Positions 6,916-13,484 of a stretch of DNA of 13,726 nt are shown here, piece after piece. The DNA lies in assembly GCA_019416775.1 (NCBI GenBank), contig DXWR01000308.1:1-13726 (forward strand), read 5' to 3'. The notes under the pieces are model-generated. The model was not told the DNA's origin. It saw nothing but the letters and a program-made list of their open reading frames with translations, and did not search any database. The position numbers were made by a program, and so were the translations under genes. This DNA is from Oscillospiraceae bacterium. Its GTDB lineage: Bacteria; Bacillota; Clostridia; Oscillospirales; Ruminococcaceae. Numbering within the stretch: the first letter of the stretch is position 1; the number at the start of each line of letters is the position of its first letter.

Positions 6916-7835
6916 CCGTTACCGCTTACGACAGCACGGGAAACGCCTATTCGGTGAAGCAGATCACCCAGTTTTCCTGGGAGTTTTCCAAAGACCGCCC
7001 CTACGCCGTTTTGAAGCTGTCCGCCCTGGATCTGCCTGCCTATTGGATCCACCGGCTGGAAGTATATTTGCAGGGGGAATCCCTGTTTTCCGGCCGGATG
7101 GACACCGAAGTTTGGGAGCAGACCGCCTCCGGCATCCAGACTACCCTCACCGCCCGGAGCCAGACGGCTTCTTTGGTGGACAATGAGGCGGCGCCGGTGG
7201 TGTACCAAAACTACAGCTTGGCCCAGCTGCTCTACGATCACGGCTACCCCTACGGCTTGTCCGGCAGCGCTCTTTCCGGCGGGACTCTGAGCCAGATCAC
7301 CTGCGCCAAGGGGATGAGCCACTGGGAATTTTTGCAGTTTTACTGCCGGCTGCTGCTGGGGTATCTGCCCTGGGTGGACGAGGATCGGGTGCTGCAATCT
7401 CCTTCCACTGCGGGGGAGACCATTTCCTTTTCTCAAGGGGACTATCAGTCCTTTACCCTGAGCCTGGACCGCACCGGTTTGATTGCCCGGCTTTATGTGC
7501 TGGACCAAACCGACCAATACCGCCTGGTGCAGAACCAGTTTGCCCAAAGCTTGCTGGCGGAAAAAACCGAGTATTACGCACCGCCCGGCCGGTGGAGCCA
7601 AAACCTAACGCAGGCGGCGGGAAACTATTTCCGGCAAGGCCAGTTGGACTATCTCACCGGAAAGCTGGTGTTGGACGGCCTGCACCGCTACCGGCTGGGT
7701 CAGCGGGTAAATCTTTCCGCCGGGGCAGGGCTGGACCATACCGGGCTGGAACTTTCCGGCATTCGGCTGGTAGGGGACAGCAGTGGGTGTTCCACCACCC
7801 TAGCCCTCACCGACCCCGGCGCCGGAAATATCTAA
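6903..7835 (+). CDS. Baseplate hub protein (gpD/XkdQ-like)
   Basis: Predicted trimeric hub at the distal end of the tail tube, which holds the spike. 310 residues with the layout of the gpD/gp27/VgrG-type hub: two beta-barrel domains built on a tube-like fold (LTVTAYDSTGNAYSVKQITQFSWEF... and a later RLGQRVNLSAGAGLDHTGLELSGIRLVGD) around a mixed middle region with the helical stretch MSHWEFLQFYCRLLLGYLPW. The last 60 residues form the second barrel. The start is a GTG at 6903 inside the end of the LysM gene, with GGAAAGGGGG at 6885-6894; the resulting N-terminus fits the expected first strand. No lysozyme or peptidase domain is fused to it, so the particle has no visible built-in wall-cutting enzyme in this window. 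Confidence 0.8.
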   Translation: MAALTVTAYDSTGNAYSVKQITQFSWEFSKDRPYAVLKLSALDLPAYWIHRLEVYLQGESLFSGRMDTEVWEQTASGIQTTLTARSQTASLVDNEAAPVVYQNYSLAQLLYDHGYPYGLSGSALSGGTLSQITCAKGMSHWEFLQFYCRLLLGYLPWVDEDRVLQSPSTAGETISFSQGDYQSFTLSLDRTGLIARLYVLDQTDQYRLVQNQFAQSLLAEKTEYYAPPGRWSQNLTQAAGNYFRQGQLDYLTGKLVLDGLHRYRLGQRVNLSAGAGLDHTGLELSGIRLVGDSSGCSTTLALTDPGAGNI

Positions 7836-7852
7836 CCAAGGAGGAACCGAAG

Positions 7853-8173
7853 ATGAGTAAGTTACAACCTTTGGCCCAAACCGGACGGGTCACCGAAGCG
7901 GATGAAACCTGCTGCAACCTTTCCGGAGCGGAAGTCTGGGGGAATTTGCGTCTGGTGCTGCCTTACGGCATCTACACCAAGCCACCTGAAGGGAGCGCTT
8001 GTGTAGTGCTTACCGCCGGGGAACAGGAGCGGCTGAACCTGGGCTGCTTCGTTTCCCCTCAGGGCCTGGAACCGGGAGAGATCAAGCTGCAAAGCGCCGG
8101 AGGAAGCTATCTGATCTTAAAAAACGACGGCACCATCCGGTTGGGGGGCCAGGTGGTTCAGGAGGAACAGTAA
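7853..8173 (+). CDS. Small baseplate spike-like protein
   Basis: A 106-residue protein in the XkdR slot between hub and gp25-like gene. The middle (LVLPYGIYTKPPEGSACVVL, then GCFVSPQGLEPGEI) looks like a small OB-type barrel, and the end (GGSYLILKNDGTIRLGG) has the repetitive short-strand look of gpV/gp45 spike beta-helices. It would tip the tail and pierce the target envelope. It has no histidine at all, so the HxH iron-binding apex of P2 gpV-type spikes is absent. Start ATG 7853 follows AAGGAGGAA at 7838-7846; the longer frame upstream lies inside the hub gene and is a shadow. Ends one base before the next ATG's G-A junction, with an intergenic gap of a single base. Confidence 0.68.
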   Translation: MSKLQPLAQTGRVTEADETCCNLSGAEVWGNLRLVLPYGIYTKPPEGSACVVLTAGEQERLNLGCFVSPQGLEPGEIKLQSAGGSYLILKNDGTIRLGGQVVQEEQ

Positions 8174-8174
8174 G

Positions 8175-8540
8175 ATGGATTTTCGTTTGCAAAATAAGGA
8201 TTTGGTTTGCTCCCAAGGGGGCACGCCGGACACCGTCACCGGGGTGGAGGAGCTGCTCCAGCGGGTGATGATCCGCCTTTGCGTGCCACGAGGCCGATTT
8301 GCCTACAACACCCAACTGGGCAGCCGCTGGGAGGATCTGACGGTGGAACAGGCCCAGCCCCAGGAATTGCTGGGGGTGATCCAGGAGGCTTTGTCAGGAC
8401 TGGAGGGAGTCACCGTTACCGGAGTGGAAAAACAGGTGGACGCCCCCCGGCGGAGCCTGACCCTGCGGATCTTTTTGGCCCTCTACGGAGTGGAGGCAGA
8501 AGTGGAACTGGAAAGCGAGGAGGAAAGCTATGGACTTTGA
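8175..8540 (+). CDS. Baseplate wedge protein, gp25/XkdS-like
   Basis: 121-residue gp25/GPW-type protein (DUF2634/XkdS group). It starts sheath assembly and forms the wedge core with the J protein. Visible signs are the typical order: a short N-terminal strand region (DFRLQNKDLVCSQGG), then a helix over residues 20-40 (VEELLQRVMIRLCVPRGRFAYN) leading into the LGSRW turn, a second helix (PQELLGVIQEALSGLEGV) and a final beta hairpin (RSLTLRIFLALYGVEAEVELE). GGAGGAACAG at 8161-8170 gives the ribosome binding site for ATG 8175. The 3' end overlaps baseplate J by 11 bases, a coupling often seen between these two genes. Confidence 0.85.
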   Translation: MDFRLQNKDLVCSQGGTPDTVTGVEELLQRVMIRLCVPRGRFAYNTQLGSRWEDLTVEQAQPQELLGVIQEALSGLEGVTVTGVEKQVDAPRRSLTLRIFLALYGVEAEVELESEEESYGL

Positions 8541-9588
8541 TACCCTTTATCAAGCAATGACCCAAAGCTATCAGGATTCCACCGGCTATCCGGTGAACCC
8601 GGACAGCGATCTGGGCATCCGGATGCAGGTGCTGGCCGGTGAACTGCTAAACTGTTATGGAGAGCTGGAACAGGTGCAGCTGCAAATGTTCCCCCAAACC
8701 GCCACCGGCAGCTGGCTGGATCTTCACGGCCAGGCCCGGGGTTTGACCCGCACCCAGGAACAAAAGGCGTCCGGTGTGGTCACCTTTTACCGCACCGATG
8801 CCGCTCCCAGCGATTACACCATTCCCTTGGGCACCGTGGTGGGCAGCTCCCAGGGCAGCAATGCCAGCTGGGTTACCACCCAGGAAGCGGTGCTGCCGCA
8901 AGGGAGCCGGTCGGTGGATGTGCCGGTGGAGTGCACGGCGGCAGGGAGCCAAGGAAATGTGCTGGTGGGCCGGGTGGACACCATCATCAGTACTCTTCCC
9001 GGCATCTCCTACGTCACCAATACCGATGACATTTTGGGGGGCAGCCTGGCGGAGGATGACGAGAGCTTCCGCAAAAAGATTTTGGACACCTTTTTGGACC
9101 TTGCCACCGGGGTAAACCTGACCGGCTTGGAACAGGAGGCCATGCAGGTGGCGGGGATGCATTCCGCCAAAGGGGTGTATCAAGGAGCAGGGCTGGCGGT
9201 GATATATGTGGCCAGCTACGACCGCACCGGCACCGCTACCCTGGTCAGTCAGGTCCAGCAGCGCTTAAATGCTGTCCGGCCTTTGGGGTATAACCTGGTG
9301 TCTGGGGCAGCGGAAAACGTTACTCTAAACCTTTCGGTGCGGCTGTATCCCAATGGCGCTCAGTCTTCCAGCGACCTGATTGCTCAAGCTCAGGAATTTT
9401 TGCGCAACGCCATCTACGGCTTGGGTATTGGGGAAAGCTTCAACCCCTATGTTCTGGGCGGCCAGCTCTGCACCTCCCTGGACGGGGTGGAAGGCGTAGA
9501 GTTCCTTTCTCCGGCGGGACGGCAAACCCCCCAGGAAGATCAGATCTACACCCCCGGTACCATTTCCGTTACTGTGACGGGATCTTGA
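8530..9588 (+). CDS. Baseplate J-like protein (gpJ/XkdT)
   Basis: Baseplate wedge protein of the gpJ/gp6 family, 352 residues, close to the usual family length. N-terminal helical part contains DLGIRMQVLAGELLNCYGELE and the conserved GSWLDLHGQARGLTR (residues about 59-73). A beta-rich middle follows (VPVECTAAGSQGNVLVGRVDTI), then the family signature GGSLAEDDESFRKKIL (about 172-187) and a C-terminal region (DGVEGVEFLSPAG). It is expected to form the iris-like ring with the gp25-like wedge that opens on target contact. ATG 8530 follows GAGGAGGAAAG at 8517-8527 in the end of the wedge gene. This is among the surest calls of the cluster. Confidence 0.93.
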   Translation: MDFDTLYQAMTQSYQDSTGYPVNPDSDLGIRMQVLAGELLNCYGELEQVQLQMFPQTATGSWLDLHGQARGLTRTQEQKASGVVTFYRTDAAPSDYTIPLGTVVGSSQGSNASWVTTQEAVLPQGSRSVDVPVECTAAGSQGNVLVGRVDTIISTLPGISYVTNTDDILGGSLAEDDESFRKKILDTFLDLATGVNLTGLEQEAMQVAGMHSAKGVYQGAGLAVIYVASYDRTGTATLVSQVQQRLNAVRPLGYNLVSGAAENVTLNLSVRLYPNGAQSSSDLIAQAQEFLRNAIYGLGIGESFNPYVLGGQLCTSLDGVEGVEFLSPAGRQTPQEDQIYTPGTISVTVTGS

Positions 9589-9601
9589 GGAGGGAAGGAG
9601 T

Positions 9602-10120
9602 ATGACTTGTTTTCAGCGGCTGCTTTCTCAGTTGGCTTCCACCGGCCTGTACCGGTTGGAGGAGGACAGCTGGGTGTACGCCGAAGTGAAGGCCTACGCC
9701 GCCGGATTTGAGCTGCTGTTGCAGCAGATCCAAAAGCTGCGGTACGGCCCCTATTTCCAACTGCCCCAATGTCCCTATGCCGGGGTGCAGGAGCGGCTGT
9801 TCGGCTTTGATCCTACCCCGGCCAATGGCAGCGGGGACACCCCTTATACCGGCACATCCCTTTCCCGGCGGGAAAAGATCATCACTGCCTGCCAAAAACG
9901 GCTGTCCGTTTCCCGGCAGTATGCTACCTCCCAGCAGCTTCAACAAGCCGGGGAAAGCTGGGGATGCACCCTCTCCTTTTCCGAAAATTTGGAGCAGAAC
10001 ACCCTTGCCGTCACCTTTCAGCCCGATTCGGATATCAGCCCCGATCCCGATTCCTTGAAGCAGCGGATCGCCGCCTTGCTTCCTTATTGGGCTACGGTCA
10101 CCGTAACGGCGGCAAGTTGA
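9602..10120 (+). CDS. Tail protein I / XkdU-like baseplate protein (DUF2313 type)
   Basis: 172-residue protein directly after baseplate J, where gpI or XkdU-type proteins stand. Such proteins form the outer baseplate and usually anchor the tail fibre. Seen here: a helical N-terminal half (WVYAEVKAYAAGFELLLQQIQKL), a loop region with GFDPTPANGSGDTPYTG, a helix (SRREKIITACQKRLS), and a C-terminal alpha/beta hairpin (NTLAVTFQPDSD... then LLPYWATVTVTAAS) as in DUF2313. Start ATG 9602 has GAGGAGGGAAGGAG at 9586-9600. It is the last gene of the cluster: a terminator follows 17 bases after the stop, with no fibre, fibre chaperone or lysis gene. Confidence 0.7.
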   Translation: MTCFQRLLSQLASTGLYRLEEDSWVYAEVKAYAAGFELLLQQIQKLRYGPYFQLPQCPYAGVQERLFGFDPTPANGSGDTPYTGTSLSRREKIITACQKRLSVSRQYATSQQLQQAGESWGCTLSFSENLEQNTLAVTFQPDSDISPDPDSLKQRIAALLPYWATVTVTAAS

Positions 10121-10137
10121 TCTAACATTTTTACAAC

Positions 10138-10180
10138 AAAGCAGAAGCGTTTTTCCAACCGGAAGCCGCTTCTGCTTTCT
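10138..10180 (+). terminator. Rho-independent terminator closing the phage-like cluster
   Basis: A perfect 12-base stem pairs AAAGCAGAAGCG (10138-10149) with CGCTTCTGCTTT (10167-10178); the intervening sequence can add an inner TTCC/GGAA pairing. A T-rich run follows (CTTTCTTTT from 10175). It lies between the stop of the last baseplate gene and the galactosidase gene, isolating the two units. Confidence 0.85.
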
Positions 10181-10185
10181 TTTGC

Positions 10186-10214
10186 TTGCAGGATGGGTGG
10201 GACTGTGTTAGACT
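10186..10214 (+). promoter_or_regulatory. Possible promoter for the alpha-galactosidase operon
   Basis: TTGCAG at 10186-10191 and TAGACT at 10209-10214 are 17 bases apart, in the 70-base stretch between terminator and galactosidase ribosome binding site. The match to the housekeeping sigma consensus is weak. I see no clear operator or catabolite-repression (cre) site. Confidence 0.25.
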
Positions 10215-10249
10215 ACAAAAAAACACCTTGTTTCCAGGAGGATCCCTTT

Positions 10250-12475
10250 ATGCCTGTTTTGTTTCATCCGGAAAGCCGCACCTTCCACCTGAAAAATTCC
10301 TATTACAGTTACCTGATGAAGATTCTTCCCGACGGAACCCCGGGACAGCTCTATTTCGGCGCCCCCTTGATCGATCGAGAGGACTTCGATCACCTGCTGG
10401 AACTGCGCAACCGCCCCATGCAGGTGAACTGCTCTCCCCGCTGGGACTGCTTCAGCCTGGACTCGGTGAAGCTGGAATATCCCTGCGCCGGCACCACCGA
10501 TTTTCGTCGCACCGCCCTGGAAGCGGCCCTGCCCGACGGCAGCCGCACTTTGGAGCCCCGGTACCTTTCCCATGAGATTACCTCCGGCAAGCCAAAACTT
10601 CCCGGCCTGCCTGCCACCTATGTGGAGCAGGATGGGGAAGCGGACACCCTGACCTTGATCCTGCTGGACCAACCCACCGGGCTGAAGGTATATCTGCGGT
10701 ATACCGTCTTTGCCGGTTATGCTGCCCTGGCCCGGAGCGTGACTTTGGAAAACACCGGCGCCGCCCCTCTGACCCTCACCCGGGCTATGAGCTTGGCGTT
10801 GGATCTGCCCGACGGGGACTACCAGTGGATGGAATTCATCGGAGGCTGGGGGAAAGAGCGCACCCCCATGCTGCGGGATCTGGCTCCTGGAGTCACCTCG
10901 GTGGAAAGTGTCCAGGGCTGTTCCTCTGCCCAGGAAAACCCCTTTGTGATTCTCAAGCGAAAGGAAACCACCGAGTTTTCCGGGGAAGCTTTGGGGCTGA
11001 GCTTGGTGTACAGCGGCAACTTTTTGCTGCAAGCCCAGGTGGACAGCTGGGGACTCACCCGGCTCATGGGAGGCATTCACCCCGAAGGTTTCGGCTGGGT
11101 GCTGTATCCCGGGGAAAGCTTCACCACTCCGGAAGCCGTATTGACTTATACCAGATCCGGTTTGAATGATTTAAGCCAGACCTATCATCGCCTTTACCGC
11201 ACCCGGTTGGCTCGGGGAGAGTGGCGGGACAAACCCCGGCCGGTGCTGCTCAACGGCTGGGAAGCCGCCTACTTTGATTTTGACCACAACCGGATGCTGG
11301 ACCTGGCTGCATCTGCTGCCCAGCTGGGAGTGGAGTTGTTTGTGCTGGATGACGGTTGGTTCGGCCACGACCGCAACCACGATCGAGCCAGCTTGGGGGA
11401 TTGGTTTCCCAACCTGAATAAGCTGCCCGGCGGTGTTGCCCGGCTGGCTGGAGAGATCCATCAGTTGGGAATGCTGTTTGGATTGTGGTTTGAACCGGAA
11501 ATGGTCAACCAGGATTCTGACCTGTACCGGGCCCATCCCGATTGGGTGATCCGGACTCCGGGCCGGGAGCCAGGCGTGGGACGAAACCAGTATGTGCTGG
11601 ACTTTTCCCGGCAGGAAGTGGTGGACAACCTCTTTTCCCAGATGGAACAGGTGTTGGAAGAGGGAAAGGTGGATTATGTGAAGTGGGATATGAACCGCTG
11701 CATTACCCAGCCCTACAGCGCTGCCCTCCCCTCCCACCGCCAGGGAGAGTTTTACCACCGGTACATCCTGGGGGTGTATTCCCTTTATGAGCGGCTGATT
11801 GCCCGATTCCCCCACATTCTCTTTGAGTCCTGCTCCAGCGGCGGCAACCGGTTTGATCCTGGGATGCTGTACTACGCTCCTCAAGCCTGGTGCAGCGACA
11901 ATACCGACGCCATTGCCCGGCTGCAAATCCAGTACGGTACCAGTTACTGCTATCCCATTTCCAGTATGGGCAGCCATGTGTCGGTCTGCCCCAACCATCA
12001 GGTATTCCGCAACACCCCCTTGGCGACCCGGTTCGGGGTGGCCATGTTCGGAGCCTTTGGGTACGAGCTGGACGTCACCGCTCTGCCCCAGGATCAGCGA
12101 GAGGAAATCAAAGCCCAGATCACTTGGTTGAAACAGCACCGCAGCCTGCTGCAACAGGGCACTTTTTATCGGTTGAAAAGCCCCTTTGAAGGGAATATTG
12201 CCGGCTGGATGGTGGTCAGCGAGGACAAAACCCAGGCCATTGCCGGGGAGTATAAGATCCTCACCCAGGCCAACGCTCCCTGCCGCCGTTTAAAGCTGGC
12301 AGGACTAGATCCCCATATCCGCTATGCCGTCAATGGGCAGAATCCCCGTTACGGGGACGAGCTGATGCAGGCGGGACTGGTGACCACCGATCCCTCCGCC
12401 GGAGTGGACGCCTCCGGGGATGGCTTCCATCAAGACTTTTCCTGCCAGATCTTTTTGCTGGAGGCGGTAGAGTGA
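10250..12475 (+). CDS. Alpha-galactosidase, glycoside hydrolase family 36
   Basis: Hydrolyses terminal alpha-1,6-linked galactose from melibiose, raffinose and stachyose, by a retaining mechanism. About 741 residues, usual for GH36, with no signal peptide, so it acts in the cytoplasm on imported oligosaccharides. An N-terminal beta-sandwich (about 15-290) is followed by a (beta/alpha)8 barrel (about 320-640) and a C-terminal beta domain. Barrel motifs are complete: NGWEAAYFDFD, DDGWFG (Asp367-368), GLWFEPEMVN (411-420), the nucleophile Asp480 in KWDMNR, FESCSSGGNRFD (525-536), and the acid/base Asp550 in CSDNTDA, with the 70-residue spacing expected between nucleophile and acid/base. ATG 10250 follows CCAGGAGGA at 10234-10242; a frame-open ATG at 10193 lies closer to the terminator and lacks such a site. 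The stop overlaps the metallopeptidase start, so both are probably cotranscribed. No sugar transporter is visible beside it. Confidence 0.96.
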   Translation: MPVLFHPESRTFHLKNSYYSYLMKILPDGTPGQLYFGAPLIDREDFDHLLELRNRPMQVNCSPRWDCFSLDSVKLEYPCAGTTDFRRTALEAALPDGSRTLEPRYLSHEITSGKPKLPGLPATYVEQDGEADTLTLILLDQPTGLKVYLRYTVFAGYAALARSVTLENTGAAPLTLTRAMSLALDLPDGDYQWMEFIGGWGKERTPMLRDLAPGVTSVESVQGCSSAQENPFVILKRKETTEFSGEALGLSLVYSGNFLLQAQVDSWGLTRLMGGIHPEGFGWVLYPGESFTTPEAVLTYTRSGLNDLSQTYHRLYRTRLARGEWRDKPRPVLLNGWEAAYFDFDHNRMLDLAASAAQLGVELFVLDDGWFGHDRNHDRASLGDWFPNLNKLPGGVARLAGEIHQLGMLFGLWFEPEMVNQDSDLYRAHPDWVIRTPGREPGVGRNQYVLDFSRQEVVDNLFSQMEQVLEEGKVDYVKWDMNRCITQPYSAALPSHRQGEFYHRYILGVYSLYERLIARFPHILFESCSSGGNRFDPGMLYYAPQAWCSDNTDAIARLQIQYGTSYCYPISSMGSHVSVCPNHQVFRNTPLATRFGVAMFGAFGYELDVTALPQDQREEIKAQITWLKQHRSLLQQGTFYRLKSPFEGNIAGWMVVSEDKTQAIAGEYKILTQANAPCRRLKLAGLDPHIRYAVNGQNPRYGDELMQAGLVTTDPSAGVDASGDGFHQDFSCQIFLLEAVE

Positions 12476-13170
12476 GCCCCAAACCGTATGGAAAACCCCA
12501 GCAAAAGACCATTGTTCTGCTGGGGGAACGGGTGGACTATACCCTGACCCGGAAATCGGTGAAAAATTTGAACCTGCGCATCAATCGGGAGGGACAGGTC
12601 AGCCTTTCCATCCCCCGGTGGGTGAGTCAGGCCCAGACGGAGGAATTTTTGCAGGCCAAGGCGGAGTTTATTTTGGCCGGTCGGAAACGGGCAGCTCAGC
12701 GCCAAGACCTCCATCCCCGTGAGCTGCCCACCCAGCAAGGGAGTCGGGTGTTTCTCTGGGGAAAGCCCTGTTTGCTGGAATTTGGAATGCAGGAAGGGGA
12801 AGAGCCGGAGATTTTGCGGCTGCCGGATCCGAATACTGCTGAAAAAGCCCTGCAAGCTTTCTATCGGACTCAGTGCCAGGCCAAGGCGGAATCCTTTCTG
12901 CCGCAAGTGCTGGTAGATTTCGGCGACGCACTTCCCGGCCTTCCCACTCTGCGCTACCGTCGGATGACCTCCCGCTGGGGCAGCTGCAATGTGAAAACCC
13001 GGCAGATTACCCTCAACACCCGGCTGGCGGAGTACCAAGAGACCGCTTTGCTGGCGGTGCTGTATCACGAAGTCACCCATCTGCTCTGTCCCGACCACTC
13101 TCAGAAGTTTTACCGGGAGCTGCTCCGGCGCTGTCCCCGTTATCGAGAGTGGACGGAAGTGTTGAAATAA
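12472..13170 (+). CDS. YgjP-type zinc metallopeptidase (DUF45 / M48-related)
   Basis: Predicted cytoplasmic zinc metallopeptidase of the YgjP-like group; substrate unknown in general. 232 residues, the usual length. The signature is complete: TSRWGSC at 167-172 region (Trp169-Cys172), then LAVLYHEVTHLL with HEVTH at 199-203, and a third ligand candidate His209 in CPDHSQKFY. The N-terminal third has the typical beta-rich region (VDYTLTRKSVKNLNLRI, SLSIPRWVS). The start is GTG 12472 overlapping the galactosidase TGA, with GGAGG at 12460-12464 seven bases before it. Coupling to the galactosidase suggests shared expression, but I see no functional link; such genes are scattered in genomes without constant neighbours. 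Confidence 0.92.
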   Translation: MSPKPYGKPQQKTIVLLGERVDYTLTRKSVKNLNLRINREGQVSLSIPRWVSQAQTEEFLQAKAEFILAGRKRAAQRQDLHPRELPTQQGSRVFLWGKPCLLEFGMQEGEEPEILRLPDPNTAEKALQAFYRTQCQAKAESFLPQVLVDFGDALPGLPTLRYRRMTSRWGSCNVKTRQITLNTRLAEYQETALLAVLYHEVTHLLCPDHSQKFYRELLRRCPRYREWTEVLK

Positions 13171-13186
13171 AAGGAGAGTCATTTCT

Positions 13187-13390
13187 ATGATTAAATTGAA
13201 TGTGCTGCATTTGTTGGAAGAACAGGGAAAGACAAGATACTGGCTGTACAAACAGCTGGGGATGAGCTGGCAGAATTTCAGCAGGATGGTGAATAACCAG
13301 ACCAAGTCCATCCGCTATGAAAACATCGAGACTATGTGCCTGCTGTTAAACTGTACTCCCAACGATTTGTTTTTGATTACGGAAGATTGA
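13187..13390 (+). CDS. Small XRE/Cro-type helix-turn-helix regulator
   Basis: A 67-residue protein consisting of only a Cro/C1-type DNA-binding domain: helix 1 (LNVLHLLEEQG), the turn pair TRYWLYKQLG - SWQNFSRMVNNQ as helices 2 and 3, and a closing region YENIETMCLLLNCTPNDLFLI that is standard for this family. There is no sensor or dimerisation domain beyond that. ATG 13187 follows AAAAGGAG at 13170-13177. It begins 16 bases after the metallopeptidase stop and ends just before a terminator, so it is the third gene of the galactosidase operon. It may regulate that operon or act elsewhere; no operator repeats are evident nearby. It could also be a phage-derived repressor, but it stands apart from the phage-like cluster. 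Confidence 0.85.
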   Translation: MIKLNVLHLLEEQGKTRYWLYKQLGMSWQNFSRMVNNQTKSIRYENIETMCLLLNCTPNDLFLITED

Positions 13391-13394
13391 TTCC

Positions 13395-13432
13395 ATCGCC
13401 GCTCCGTCAAAAGGGCGGCGATTTGCTTTTTT
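13395..13432 (+). terminator. Rho-independent terminator after the XRE gene
   Basis: ATCGCCGC (13395-13402) pairs with GCGGCGAT (13415-13422) around a 12-base loop, followed by TTGCTTTTTT. It starts four bases after the regulator stop codon and separates this operon from the GTPase gene. Confidence 0.88.
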
Positions 13433-13451
13433 CCTTCTTTTCTGCTACCAT
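13423..13451 (+). promoter_or_regulatory. Possible promoter for the GTPase gene
   Basis: TTGCTT (13423-13428, within the terminator T-run) stands 17 bases before TACCAT (13446-13451), which carries a TG one base upstream as in extended -10 promoters. The transcript would start about 30 bases before the GTPase ATG. The leader is short and I see no attenuator in it. Confidence 0.35.
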
Positions 13452-13484
13452 AAGGGGGAACAAACATTCACCGGGAGGGAGAAC

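Noticed and set aside
4491..8529. Identical 12-base string AGGAGGAAAGCT before two starts (4491 and 8518)
   Set aside because: Both are ribosome binding sites within codons for Glu-Glu-Ser at gene ends; two copies are best explained by shared constraints, not a repeat element.
10120..10250. Possible prophage right attachment site in the gap after the baseplate genes
   Set aside because: No tRNA end, integrase or direct repeat is visible; the gap is filled by the terminator and the galactosidase leader. The left junction is outside the window, so it cannot be tested here.
10208..12154. Long minus-strand open frames opposite the alpha-galactosidase
   Set aside because: The + strand gene has full GH36 motifs; the reverse frames have low-complexity composition and no family features.
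12430..13311. Minus-strand 293-residue frame across the metallopeptidase and regulator
   Set aside because: It runs antisense to two well-supported genes with intact motifs and through their intergenic gap, and shows no domain of its own.
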